Of a stretch of 44,051 nucleotides of DNA, positions 31,203 through 39,529 are shown in pieces. The stretch is from UBA6814 sp040753075 (lineage in GTDB: Bacteria; Desulfobacterota; Desulfovibrionia; Desulfovibrionales; Desulfovibrionaceae): positions 1-44,051 of the forward strand of contig JBFMHA010000022.1 of NCBI GenBank assembly GCA_040753075.1. The letters are read 5' to 3'. Under the pieces are notes generated by a model. That model made no database searches and was not told the origin of the DNA. It worked only from the letters and a program-made list of their open reading frames with translations. Position 1 is the stretch's first letter. Each line of letters starts with the position of its first letter. A program made the translations under genes and the position numbers.

Positions 31203-32819
31203 ATGCGGCGCGCACTGCTCCTCCCCCTGCTCTGCCTGCTCCTGCTCCCGGCCTGCGGGGGGCGGCAGGCCCCGGCCAACGACTGGCGGGACACGCCGCG
31301 GCCGGTGGAGCACGCCGGCTCGCCCCTGCTCCTGGAGCGCCTGGGCGCCAAGTACTTCGCCGACGGCCAGTACGAGGCCGCGGCCCGGCGCTTCGAGGCC
31401 CTGCTCCAGGAACGCCCGGGGCACGCCCCGGCCGGGCTGTACCTGGGCCTCTCCCGCTGGCTGGCCGGCCGGCCGGACCTGGCCCTGGAGCTCTGGGAGG
31501 GCTTCGCCCCGGCCCTGGACGAGTTGCGCCCCGTGTACCGCAGCCTGGCCGCGGGCCTGGCCCTGCTGGAGTACCGGCTCCAGGCCCTGCGCGCAGCCGG
31601 GGGGGAGCTGCCGGACCTGCGCCTGGGCCGGGTGGCCCTGCTGCCCCCGGACGGAAGCCTGGCCCAGGGAGCTCGGGGCAAGGCCCTGCACCACCTGACC
31701 GTGGCCGCCCTGCGCCGGGACTGCGGGGTCAACGCCGCGCCCCGGGAGCGGGTACGAGCCTTTCTGGACGAGACCGAAGGCGGGACGACGCCGGATCCGG
31801 CCGCGGCCCTGCAGGTGGCCGGCCGCCTGGGCGCGGAATACGCGGTGCAGTGGTGGGCGGAGCCGGCCGACGGCGGCGGAGTGCGCCTGCACTTCCGCAT
31901 CCAGGGGGTGGAGAGTCCCCAGGGCCGGATCGTCCGCCTGGGCGAGGAGCTGGCCGCAGGGCGCGGCCGGCTGGCCTCCCTGGAAGGCGGCCTGGCTGCG
32001 GCCCGCAAGGAGCTGGACGCCCTGGACGCGGCCCTGGCCCACCAGGAGCTGTCGGAGCAGATGGACCGGCTCCTGGCCGAACGCGGACCCCGGGCCGAGG
32101 AGATCAGCGCCCTGCTCCGCGCCGGCCGCACCGACGAGGCCAAGGCGGCCCTGGAGGCTCTCCGGGCCCTGGAGCGGGAGGTCGAGCAGGTGCACGAGCG
32201 GCAGTTGCAGTACCGGCGCACGGCCTACGAACTATTCCTGGGCCTCTACCGCCCCACCCCGGACTTCCTGCGCCAGCGCCGGGCCGACCTGGCCAAGGGC
32301 GCGGACGAACTGGAGGCCGAGGTCGCGGCGCTCCGCGACCGCATCGCCTCTCTGCAGCAGGAGGTGGATGCGCCCCTGCCCGCGGAGGGCCGGATGCTGT
32401 CCGCCCTGGTTCCGGCCGGCGAACTGCTGCCCGCCCGCATCCCGCAGCGCGCGGCGCGGCTCCTGGCCGAGGCGCTGGGCCGTCCGGCCCGGCCGGGTCT
32501 GCCCGAGGACCTCTCCGCGCCCCGCGACCCCCTGGGCCATGCCGCCCTGGAGGCCCTGGGCCGGGCCCTCGCGGCCATGGACAACGCCGAGTACGCCCAA
32601 GCCGCGGAGCATTTCGCCGCGGCCCAGGCCCTGGAGCCCGCGCCTCCGGCCCTGCCCTGGGCCGGATTCGACCCCCTGGCCCTGTCCCGCAAGCCCCCGG
32701 CCGAGGTGGCCGCGGCCTTTGCCGGACACTTCCACGCCGCCGTGAACCGTCTGCGCGCAGAACGCGCGGCGAGCGGCTGGTCCGGCGCGGAATTCGCCGA
32801 CCGGCTGTCCGGACGCTGA
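31203..32819 (+). CDS. TPR and coiled-coil lipoprotein of unknown function
   Basis: A 538-residue protein with a lipoprotein signal (LLLPLLCLLLLPAC). Tetratricopeptide-like helices follow the signal (AKYFADGQYEAAARRFEALLQERPG, then LYLGLSRWLAGRPDLALELW). The middle part (about residues 135-240) looks like an alpha/beta domain, followed by a long coiled coil (about 245-400, rich in EEL, ARKELDALDAAL, LEREVEQVHERQ). A further helix-repeat segment closes the protein (ALAAMDNAEYAQAAEHFAAAQAL). Probably an envelope scaffold. It sits in a run of tightly spaced plus-strand genes. Confidence 0.75.
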   Translation: MRRALLLPLLCLLLLPACGGRQAPANDWRDTPRPVEHAGSPLLLERLGAKYFADGQYEAAARRFEALLQERPGHAPAGLYLGLSRWLAGRPDLALELWEGFAPALDELRPVYRSLAAGLALLEYRLQALRAAGGELPDLRLGRVALLPPDGSLAQGARGKALHHLTVAALRRDCGVNAAPRERVRAFLDETEGGTTPDPAAALQVAGRLGAEYAVQWWAEPADGGGVRLHFRIQGVESPQGRIVRLGEELAAGRGRLASLEGGLAAARKELDALDAALAHQELSEQMDRLLAERGPRAEEISALLRAGRTDEAKAALEALRALEREVEQVHERQLQYRRTAYELFLGLYRPTPDFLRQRRADLAKGADELEAEVAALRDRIASLQQEVDAPLPAEGRMLSALVPAGELLPARIPQRAARLLAEALGRPARPGLPEDLSAPRDPLGHAALEALGRALAAMDNAEYAQAAEHFAAAQALEPAPPALPWAGFDPLALSRKPPAEVAAAFAGHFHAAVNRLRAERAASGWSGAEFADRLSGR

Positions 32820-32821
32820 GC

Positions 32822-33517
32822 ATGGACCGTTCCCGCCTGCCCTTCCCCTTCATCCAGGCCGCGGGCGTGCTGGACGCGGCCGAGGCGGCCATGCTGGCGG
32901 CCGCGGGCTTCACCCACCTGGGCTTCCCCCTGCGCCTGCCGGTGCACGCCCCGGACCTGGACGACGCCGCGGCCCGGGAGGTCATCCGCGGCCTGCCCCC
33001 CGGAGTGGAGGCGGTGCTGGTGACCTACCTGGCCGAGCCGGCCGAGATCCTGGACCTTTGCGAATACCTCGGGGTGGGCTGGGCGCAGCTGCACGGCGAC
33101 CTCCCCCCCGGGGCCGCGGCCGCGCTGCGCGCCGCCCGGCCGGGGCTGGGCCTCATCAAGAGCCTGGTGGTGGGCCGCGGCCGGGACCGGGAGCTGCCCG
33201 GCCTGGCCATGGCCTTCGCGCCCCACGTGGACGCCTTCATCACCGACAGCTACGACCCGGCCAGCGGGGCCTGCGGCGCCACAGGCCGGACCCACGACTG
33301 GGCCGTGAGCCGGCATCTGGCCGAACAGGCCGGCCGGCCGCTGATCCTGGCCGGGGGCCTCACCCCGGACAACCTGGAGCGGGCGGCGGCCGCGGTGCGG
33401 CCGGCCGGGGTGGACGCGCACACCGGCCTGGAGGGGCCGGACGGCCGCAAGGACCCGGACCTGTGCCGCCGCTTCGCGGCCCTGGCCCGGAGGGTCCTGC
33501 GCAGCGGAGCGGCTTGA
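32822..33517 (+). CDS. TrpF-like (phosphoribosylanthranilate isomerase-like) TIM-barrel protein lacking the N-terminal catalytic Cys
   Basis: A 231-residue protein resembling TrpF over its whole length: AQLHGD (89-93), FITDSYDP with the acid Asp142, GATGRTHDW, LILAGGLTPDNL and the phosphate-site region GVDAHTGLEGPDGRKD. In TrpF the first strand carries a K-[IV]-C-G motif whose Cys is the general base. Here that strand reads FPFIQAAGVLDAAEA, without Lys or Cys. No other trp biosynthesis gene lies nearby. It is either a TrpF using a different base or, more likely, a homologue recruited to another reaction. It starts 2 nt after the lipoprotein gene. Confidence 0.75.
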   Translation: MDRSRLPFPFIQAAGVLDAAEAAMLAAAGFTHLGFPLRLPVHAPDLDDAAAREVIRGLPPGVEAVLVTYLAEPAEILDLCEYLGVGWAQLHGDLPPGAAAALRAARPGLGLIKSLVVGRGRDRELPGLAMAFAPHVDAFITDSYDPASGACGATGRTHDWAVSRHLAEQAGRPLILAGGLTPDNLERAAAAVRPAGVDAHTGLEGPDGRKDPDLCRRFAALARRVLRSGAA

Positions 33518-33547
33518 TTTTCCCCGGCATTGTGCCATGAAGGACGG

Positions 33548-34270
33548 ATGACCCAGGAAAAGGACGCGAGCTACGCCAAGGAGGAAGCCTCCTACGGCCC
33601 CCGGGAGACTGCGCTCAGCGCGGAGTTCGCCTTTGCCCCGGCCCGGGTCTTCAACGCCCTGGAGCAGACCGCGGAGCGGCAGGGCCTCAAGGTCCTCATG
33701 TCCAGCGCGGCCAACGGCCTGCTGGTGGCGCGGCCGCGGCTCTCCCTGCTCAACCTCGGCCGCCGGGTGGCCGTGACCTTCTCACCCGCGGGCCAGGACC
33801 GGACCCTGGTCCGGGCGCGCTACACCCACGGCCTGGTCAGCTTCGAGGACCGCTACGCCCGGCTCTCCCTGCTCAGCGACCTGTTCCGCAGCGCCCTGCT
33901 CCAGCTCGAGGCCGGCGCCGTGGCCCGCGAGACGGCCAAGCGCCGGGAGCCGACTCCGCCCCCGGCCGAAACCGCGCCCCGGGCCGAGGCCCCGGCCCCG
34001 GACGCCTCCCCTGCCCTGACGCCGCCAGGGGAGCCGGACGCCCCGAAGCCGCACCCCACCCTCAACGAACTCCGGGCCCAGGCCCGGGCCGAGGATCTGG
34101 CCCACCGCGGCCTGCCCGCCGGAGCGCCGGGAGCGGAGGAATTCCTGGCCGAAGAACCGGACGGGTTCCGCCTGCCCGGTCGGTTCAAGGCCCGCCGCAT
34201 CTTCTGGTTCGCCCTGGGCGTGGTCCTGGCCGTGGCCCTGATGGCCCTGCTGACCCTGAGTTCGCGATGA
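33548..34270 (+). CDS. Membrane-anchored hypothetical protein
   Basis: 240 residues from ATG 33548, with agga upstream. The N-terminal about 110 residues form an alpha/beta domain (ALSAEFAFAPARVFNALEQTAERQGLKV ... RTLVRARYTHGLVSFEDRYARLSLLSDLFRSALLQLE) of the kind seen in small proteins that compare two conformers of a polypeptide, but I cannot name a family. A Pro/Ala/Glu-rich linker follows (about 125-190). One C-terminal helix (IFWFALGVVLAVALMALLTL) anchors it with the bulk in the cytoplasm. It lies 30 nt after the TrpF-like gene. Confidence 0.65.
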   Translation: MTQEKDASYAKEEASYGPRETALSAEFAFAPARVFNALEQTAERQGLKVLMSSAANGLLVARPRLSLLNLGRRVAVTFSPAGQDRTLVRARYTHGLVSFEDRYARLSLLSDLFRSALLQLEAGAVARETAKRREPTPPPAETAPRAEAPAPDASPALTPPGEPDAPKPHPTLNELRAQARAEDLAHRGLPAGAPGAEEFLAEEPDGFRLPGRFKARRIFWFALGVVLAVALMALLTLSSR

Positions 34271-34382
34271 CTCCCCGATCGGATTGCCTTCCTTTCCAGC
34301 CCCCTATTGCCTTTGCCGATGGATACCGCTACAGAGGAGACGGGGATACGAGTGTGTCCCATAGCCTGAAGACGCCCACCCC

Positions 34383-35315
34383 ATGCTGGATGCCGCACGC
34401 ATAGACCACGCCACGGTGAAGCTCGCCGACTTCGTGGACACCTCGGACCCGCAGTGCGTGCTGGCCGAGGTCAAGGCCACGGCGCGCCTGGCCCACCCGG
34501 ACCTGGACCTCAAGATCCTGGCCGCGGCCCTGGAAGACGCGGAGCGCCTCTTCGCAGGCCGCTACCCGGGCTACCGCCGCAGCAACACCAAGTACCACGA
34601 CCTCAAGCACACCCTGGAGGTGATGCTGGCCACGGCCCGTCTGCTGCACGGCGCCCACGCGGCCGGCCGCCGCGTCAGTCCGCGCACCATGCGACTGGGC
34701 CTGCTGGCCGCCCTGTTCCACGACGTGGGCCTCATCCAGACCGAGGACGACACCGTGGGCACCGGGGCCAAGTACACCATCGGCCACGAGAAGCGCAGCG
34801 TAAACTTCGTTGAAAGATATCTCCGGGAGCACGCCTTTCCCGAGGACGAGATCCGGGACATCGGAAACATCATCGCCGGCACCAACCTGAGCCAGAAGTT
34901 CCACGAGATCGCATTCGGCCAGGACGAACTGCTTCTGGCCGGCCAGATCGTGGCCGCGGCCGACCTCCTGGCCCAGATGGCCGACCGCGAATACCTGGAG
35001 AAGCTCCTGCTCCTGTACCTGGAGTTCCAGGAGGCCGGGCTGCCCTACGACTCCATGTTCGACCTCCTGCAGCGCACCCACGGCTTCTACGCCATGGCCA
35101 CCGACCGCCAGGAGCGCATCCTGGGCGGGGTCTACGCCCTCATGGCCCCGCACTTCGCAGCCCGCTGGGACCTGCCCCGGGACCTCTACTCCGAGTCCAT
35201 CGCCCAGAACATGTCCTATCTGAAGGACGTGCTGGAGCTGGGTCCCGAGAACTACATGTCCAAGCTCAAGCGGGGCGGCATCGTGCAGCGCCTGCACACG
35301 CCCGGGTCCGGCTAG
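34383..35315 (+). CDS. HD-domain phosphohydrolase
   Basis: A 310-residue cytoplasmic protein of the HD/PDEase superfamily. Metal-ligand positions are visible: KYHDLKHTLEVM (His...His), then LLAALFHDVGLIQTEDD (HD doublet) and IGHEKRSVNFVERYL, followed by a later AADLLAQMADREYLE Asp. This order (H ... HD ... H ... D) matches metal-dependent phosphohydrolases acting on nucleotides or cyclic nucleotides. The true substrate is unknown. There is no sensor or receiver domain. The downstream TPR gene starts 16 nt later and is probably co-transcribed. Confidence 0.8.
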   Translation: MLDAARIDHATVKLADFVDTSDPQCVLAEVKATARLAHPDLDLKILAAALEDAERLFAGRYPGYRRSNTKYHDLKHTLEVMLATARLLHGAHAAGRRVSPRTMRLGLLAALFHDVGLIQTEDDTVGTGAKYTIGHEKRSVNFVERYLREHAFPEDEIRDIGNIIAGTNLSQKFHEIAFGQDELLLAGQIVAAADLLAQMADREYLEKLLLLYLEFQEAGLPYDSMFDLLQRTHGFYAMATDRQERILGGVYALMAPHFAARWDLPRDLYSESIAQNMSYLKDVLELGPENYMSKLKRGGIVQRLHTPGSG

Positions 35316-35331
35316 GCGCGAGGACCGGACC

Positions 35332-36114
35332 ATGGCCGACTCCCCTGCCAAGTCCAGGACCGACAAGCTCTCCGGGGTCTTCTCCACCCAGGAGGTCAAG
35401 AAGGTCGGGACCGGAGCCACCCAGCGCCGCACCAAGGCCAAGCAATACTGGCTGGTCAACGAACTGGACGGCGACCAGGCCGAGATCCAGCCCATCAACG
35501 AGAACCTGATTCCCATCGGCAAGAAGCGCGTCATCCGGCTGGAGGATCTGCTGGAGCGCTTCGAGCCCGAACCGGAGTTCTACGTCCACACCGGCCGCGC
35601 CTCTCCCGAGGCCTTGCGGGAGCTCAGGGAGCGCAAGGCCGACGGCACTGTGGAGATCGACCTGGAGGGGTTCGACCTCACGGGCAGCCCGGAGGACGTG
35701 GAGAAGAGCGCCCGGTCGAGCTTCGGCCTGGGCCTGACCTACCTCAAGCGCGGCAACCGGGAAAAGGCCGAGGACATCTTCCGCCGCCTGGCCGAGGTCA
35801 AGGCCGACTTCGCGCCGGAGCACAAGCACATGTTCAACGATTTCGGGATATCCCTGCGCAAGCAAAGCCTCCTGGACCTGGCCGTCATGCACTACCTGCG
35901 CGCCCTGGATCTGGCCGGCAACGACGAGAACCTGCACCACAACATCGCCCGGGCCTACTTCGAGAAGAAGGATTTCACCGCGGCCATCAAGGCCCTGGAG
36001 ATGTCCCTGGCCATCAATCCCGACCTCAAGGAATCCCGCAAGTTCCTGCGCTACATCCGGCGCGCCAGGGACAAGGAAGGGGCCGGCCCCGGCCCCCTGG
36101 TCATCGACATCTAG
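35332..36114 (+). CDS. TPR-repeat protein
   Basis: A 260-residue cytoplasmic protein. The N-terminal part (about 1-115) is charged, with ETQ-like low complexity and a segment IPIGKKRVIRLEDLLERFEPEPEFYV. The second half holds about three tetratricopeptide repeats: SSFGLGLTYLKRGNREKAEDIFRRL, NDFGISLRKQSLLDLAVMHYLRAL and HNIARAYFEKKDFTAAIKALEMSLAINPD. TPRs bind partner proteins; the partner is unknown, but the upstream HD protein is a natural candidate. Similar N-domain/TPR proteins occur in Desulfovibrio genomes, from family recall. Confidence 0.78.
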   Translation: MADSPAKSRTDKLSGVFSTQEVKKVGTGATQRRTKAKQYWLVNELDGDQAEIQPINENLIPIGKKRVIRLEDLLERFEPEPEFYVHTGRASPEALRELRERKADGTVEIDLEGFDLTGSPEDVEKSARSSFGLGLTYLKRGNREKAEDIFRRLAEVKADFAPEHKHMFNDFGISLRKQSLLDLAVMHYLRALDLAGNDENLHHNIARAYFEKKDFTAAIKALEMSLAINPDLKESRKFLRYIRRARDKEGAGPGPLVIDI

Positions 36115-36217
36115 CGTCGCGCCCGCGAGTCAGAGCGGCCCCTCTTCGTCTTGCAACAGTGCGCAATCAGAAGTTTTTTATACTCAGAATACCTGTCGGC
36201 ATTTTGAGGACGTGACG

Positions 36218-37234
36218 CTAGGCCGCCGGCAGCCAGTTCTTCCCCAGCGCGAATCCACGTCCCTCCAGGAAGGCGGCGATGTCCTCCCGCGCGCCGTGGC
36301 TGGCCACGCAGGAGAGCACGAAGCATTCCTCCGGCCCCGGGACCTGGTCCCGGTGCAGCACCGGACGGCCCTGCACCGCGTGGCCGATCTTGCGCGGGTC
36401 CACGTCCAGGTAGGCGGCGATGCGCACCCCGTGCCCGGTGAGCAGCTCCATCCGCTTGCGGGTGGTGCGGCCGGCCCCGGCCAGCACCACATCCGGGTGG
36501 TGCGGGTTGCGCCTGGCCAGCCAGCGGGCCAGGTAGCCGGCCTTGACCGCGTAGAACGCCTCCGAGGAGTAGCGCCCGTCCACCCGGGAGAGCCGGCCGG
36601 GCGGGTCCGACCAGGCGAGCAGGGTCTCGGGCAGCTTGCGCATGCGCACCCCGGCCTCCAGCCAGCGCAGCCACAGCTCGTAGTCCTCGGGAAAGGGGCC
36701 GTCCCGGTACCCGCCGTGCTCCCGGACCACCGCGGCCCGGAACATGACCGAGGGGTGGGCCAGGGGCGACTCCACGAAACGGTTGAGGCTGATGTCCCCG
36801 GGGCTGAGCAGGGAGTTGGTCCAGTCCACGTACCGGGCGTATCCGGCGCAGGACCGCCGGCAGCCGCCGAAGGCCACCCGGCAGGAAGCCAGCCCCAGCT
36901 CCGGGTCCTCCTCCAGAGCCGCGGCCTGGCGGGCCAGACGCTCGGGCAGGGCCAGATCGTCGGCGTCCATGCGGGCCAGGAGCTCGCCGCGGGCCGCATC
37001 CAGGGCCGCATCCAGGGCCGCCACGATGCCTCCGTGCGGAATGGACAGGGGCCGCACCCGCCGGTCCCGGCGGGCGTACTCCGCCAGCACCCGGGCGGTG
37101 GCGTCCGCGGATCCGTCGTCCACGGCCACCACCTCGAAGTCCGCGAGGCTCTGGGCCAGCAGGCTGTCCAGGGCCGCGGGCAGGGTGGCCGCGGCGTTGT
37201 AGGCGGGGAGTATGACCGAAACCAGGGGCGGCAT
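36218..37234 (-). CDS. Family 2 glycosyltransferase with C-terminal Rossmann-like domain
   Basis: 338 residues from ATG 37234. The GT2 fold begins with PLVSVILPAYNAAATLPAALDSLLAQ and contains EVVAVDDGSADAT and the metal-binding LLARMDADDLALPERL, then FPEDYELWLRWLEAGV as acceptor-side motif. After about residue 240 comes a separate domain starting PDVVLAGAGRTTRKRMELL and ending with RGFALGKNWLPAA, which resembles a small nucleotide-binding fold seen on some sugar-modifying proteins. It probably builds a surface polysaccharide or glycan. It is preceded on the same strand by a terminator, so it is a separate transcription unit. Confidence 0.85.
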   Translation of the reverse strand: MPPLVSVILPAYNAAATLPAALDSLLAQSLADFEVVAVDDGSADATARVLAEYARRDRRVRPLSIPHGGIVAALDAALDAARGELLARMDADDLALPERLARQAAALEEDPELGLASCRVAFGGCRRSCAGYARYVDWTNSLLSPGDISLNRFVESPLAHPSVMFRAAVVREHGGYRDGPFPEDYELWLRWLEAGVRMRKLPETLLAWSDPPGRLSRVDGRYSSEAFYAVKAGYLARWLARRNPHHPDVVLAGAGRTTRKRMELLTGHGVRIAAYLDVDPRKIGHAVQGRPVLHRDQVPGPEECFVLSCVASHGAREDIAAFLEGRGFALGKNWLPAA

Positions 37235-37245
37235 GGGCAAGGAAA

Positions 37246-37276
37246 GGCCCCGGCGCGATGGCGTCGCGCCGGGGCC
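37246..37276 (-). terminator. Terminator of the DUF3568-like lipoprotein gene
   Basis: A perfect 13-bp stem ggccccggcgcga / tcgcgccggggcc (37246-37258 and 37264-37276), loop tggcg, is followed on the minus strand by TTTCCTT. It lies 23 nt past the lipoprotein stop and immediately before the glycosyltransferase start. Confidence 0.8.
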
Positions 37277-37299
37277 CGGGCCATCGTGCAGGATCAGGG

Positions 37300-37689
37300 T
37301 TAGATCACTTCCATGTTGCGGCGGATCTCGTCCATGATGCCGCGCAGCTTGTACTCGTCGATGCGCTCCTCGCCGCCGATGGATATCTTGCTCACGTCGG
37401 CCGAGCGGTATTCGATGAGGATGCTCACCGCCTTGCCGTCGGACATGAAGGTCTCCATCACCGCCACCAGGTTGTCCTTGGCGTTGAAGGACACGGGCAG
37501 CTCGAGGTTCTTGAGGGACTGGAGGGTGGCCGTGTGCAGCTCGGTGACGGTGCCCGGCTCTTCCTCGCTCACCAGGTTACCCTGGAACGGACTGAATTCG
37601 GCGGGGTCGTCGCCGCCCAAGGTGGCGCAACCGGACAGGGCCGCCAAGCAGAACACCAGGGTCAGGGCCCAGAGGAGTTTTCTGACCAT
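37300..37689 (-). CDS. Small lipoprotein, DUF3568-like
   Basis: A 129-residue protein with a canonical lipobox (LAALSGCATLGG, acylated Cys21). The rest is one alpha/beta domain: TVTELHTATLQSLKNLELPV, then DNLVAVMETFMSDGKAVSILIEYRSADVSKISI and a C-terminal helix (EYKLRGIMDEIRRNM). This agrees with the DUF3568 family of short envelope lipoproteins of unknown role. A single gene with its own terminator. Confidence 0.75.
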   Translation of the reverse strand: MVRKLLWALTLVFCLAALSGCATLGGDDPAEFSPFQGNLVSEEEPGTVTELHTATLQSLKNLELPVSFNAKDNLVAVMETFMSDGKAVSILIEYRSADVSKISIGGEERIDEYKLRGIMDEIRRNMEVI

Positions 37690-37808
37690 GTCAAGCCCCC
37701 TGCAACTGAAGTTCGTGTACCTGGCTGCAATGACTCACAGCCTCACCTATTCTGGTACAGGAAAGCCACAGGGGAATCAAGGTGCGACCGAAAAAAAACA
37801 CCAACCCG

Positions 37809-38711
37809 TCATTCCGCCCGCACCTGCCGCCGCAGGCGGCACACGCCGCACAGTTCGGCGCTGGTGGGGCAGCCGCACTCCACGCAGGGAGCCAGGGCCG
37901 CGCCCCGTTCCTGCTCCAGGGCGGCGAAGGCCGGCCGGGCGCGCTCCAGGAAGCCCTCGTAGAAGGCCAGCTTGCTCCCCGGGCTCTCCTTCTCCAGCCC
38001 GTTCATGAGCTGCTTGCGCACCGTGAAGCTGGCCCCGCCGGAATAGGGACAGGGCGCGCTGTGGTGGGGGATGTCGTGGAAAAAGCAATAGGCCGCGGTC
38101 TCGAACTCGGTGAGCCGGCACAGCGGCTTGACCTTGCGGGCGAATCCGTTCTCGGCCGGGAGCACCGGGCCGGTGTCCGAGAGATAGGCCGCGTCCCAGC
38201 GCAGGACGTTGGCGAACAGCCGGCCCACCTCGTCGTCCAGGTTGTGGCCCGTGGCCAGGACCGTGAACCCGCCTTCCAGGGCCGCCCGGTTGAAGTAGTG
38301 GCGCTTTATCTTGCCGCACACCGAACAGATGGGCCGCCTCACCCGCTCCTTGACCAGGGGGATGGGCAGGCCCTCGGCCGCCATGTCCGCCACCAGGAGC
38401 GGCGCTCCGAGCCCGGCGCAGAAGCCCTCCACCGCGGCCCGGGCCGCGTCCGAGGAGCCCGGGATGGCCAGGTCCACGAACAGGCCGGAGACGTCATACC
38501 CCTGGTGGCGCAACTCCCGGAGCAGGGCCAGGGAGTCCTTGCCGCCGGACAGCGCCACCAGGATGCGGTCCTGCCGGCCGAACATCCGGCGCCCGCGCAC
38601 CGCCTTGTCCACCTGGCGGGAGAAGTACTCCAGGAAACACGGCCGGCAGAACCCGGCATGGTGGCTGGGCAGGGCGATCTCGGCCAGCTCCCGGCAACGG
38701 CTGCACTTCAT
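37809..38711 (-). CDS. TtuA/TtcA-like tRNA 2-thiolation enzyme
   Basis: A 300-residue PP-loop ATPase that activates a tRNA base for sulfur insertion. N-terminal zinc ligands Cys3/6/22/25 (CSRC, CRPC) precede the PP-loop LVALSGGKDSLALL (residues 51-64). Cys129 and Cys132 (ICSVCG) and Cys221 (APCPYSGG) occupy the positions used by TtuA to bind its catalytic [4Fe-4S] cluster. C-terminal zinc ligands read CVECGCPTSAELCGVC. The N- and C-terminal zinc fingers favour TtuA/Ncs6 over TtcA. A ubiquitin-like sulfur-carrier gene lies 4 nt upstream, the expected partner (TtuB). The target is probably U54 or another uridine. Confidence 0.85.
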   Translation of the reverse strand: MKCSRCRELAEIALPSHHAGFCRPCFLEYFSRQVDKAVRGRRMFGRQDRILVALSGGKDSLALLRELRHQGYDVSGLFVDLAIPGSSDAARAAVEGFCAGLGAPLLVADMAAEGLPIPLVKERVRRPICSVCGKIKRHYFNRAALEGGFTVLATGHNLDDEVGRLFANVLRWDAAYLSDTGPVLPAENGFARKVKPLCRLTEFETAAYCFFHDIPHHSAPCPYSGGASFTVRKQLMNGLEKESPGSKLAFYEGFLERARPAFAALEQERGAALAPCVECGCPTSAELCGVCRLRRQVRAE

Positions 38712-38715
38712 GCGC

Positions 38716-38913
38716 TCACCCCCGCGACACCACGACCCGCACGGTCAGTTCGTCCCCGCGCCGCAGCTTGCGGTCCGGAGTCAGGAGCACGCCCTCCCGG
38801 GCCACCAGGGCGTCGGTCATGCCCAGTCCCAGCTTGTTCAGGAGTTGCAGCACGGTGTTCAGCCGATCAAAGGTCAAGACCCGGTCACCGGGCGTTACGC
38901 GGACGGTTATCAT
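38716..38913 (-). CDS. Ubiquitin-like sulfur carrier (ThiS/MoaD/TtuB-like) ending Arg-Gly
   Basis: A 65-residue beta-grasp protein starting MITVRVTPGDRVLTF, with TVLQLLNKLGLGMTDALVAREGVLLTPDRKLRRGDELTVRVVVSRG. The fold order and the 'lkr.GDel.v...vsgG' ending match ThiS/MoaD-type carriers. However, the C-terminus is Ser-Arg-Gly rather than the usual Gly-Gly. Only the last Gly is thiocarboxylated, so it may still work, as in some TtuB/SAMP-like proteins. The agga ribosome binding site precedes ATG 38913. It is immediately upstream of the TtuA-like gene and would deliver sulfur to it. Confidence 0.8.
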   Translation of the reverse strand: MITVRVTPGDRVLTFDRLNTVLQLLNKLGLGMTDALVAREGVLLTPDRKLRRGDELTVRVVVSRG

Positions 38914-39088
38914 AGTTTCATCCTCGGAATGCAGGCGAGGTCCCCTTCCTAGCCGCCTTGGCCTCAAACTGCAAGCCAATCCACAAACCCTTATTGAGGG
39001 TTTCCGGTTTTCTGTGTACAGAGGAAATGAAACCCCATCCGGACGGCCCGCCCGCCCGGTCGCCCGCAACACTGCGCCGGAGAACGCC

Positions 39089-39454
39089 ATGCGCGAACAG
39101 AAGATATTGGTGGTGGACGACGAGAAGCACATCCGCATGCTCTACCAGGAGGAGTTGGAGGCCGCGGGCTACGCCGTGGCCACCTCCGACGGCCTTGAGC
39201 CCATCCTGGACGTGGTGGCCAGGGAAAACCCGGCCGTGGTCATCCTGGACATCAAGCTCGGCCAGAACCGCTCCGGCCTTGACCTGCTCCAGGACATCCG
39301 CAGCCGCCACGAGAACATCCCGGTCATCCTCTGCACCGCGTTCGACAGCTTCCAGCACGACCTCAAGTCCATCGCAGCGGATTACTACGTCGTCAAGTCC
39401 ACCGACCTCACCGAACTCAAGGCCAAGGTGACCCTGGCTTTCTCCAGGCCCTGA
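39089..39454 (+). CDS. Single-domain response regulator (CheY-like receiver)
   Basis: 121 residues from ATG 39089 (ggag upstream). The receiver residues are intact: Asp10-Asp11 (VVDDEK), phospho-acceptor Asp54 (VVILDIKLG), Thr83 (LCTAF) and Lys103 (VVKSTD). There is no output domain, so it acts by protein contact or in a phosphorelay. No kinase gene lies nearby. It is divergent from the sulfur-carrier gene. Confidence 0.92.
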   Translation: MREQKILVVDDEKHIRMLYQEELEAAGYAVATSDGLEPILDVVARENPAVVILDIKLGQNRSGLDLLQDIRSRHENIPVILCTAFDSFQHDLKSIAADYYVVKSTDLTELKAKVTLAFSRP

Positions 39455-39529
39455 GCCCCTGGCCCGCCCCGCCGCCGCGGACCGCCGCGGCTTGCCCCGG
39501 CCCGCGGTTCGTGGTAGCCGCTTGAGCCC

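Noticed and set aside
28255..31215. A 986-codon minus-strand frame and a long plus-strand frame (28449-32819) over the activator and ABC genes
   Set aside because: The minus-strand frame is an antisense shadow. The plus-strand frame is genuine only in its last part, the lipoprotein from 31203; the earlier part is out of frame with well-supported genes.
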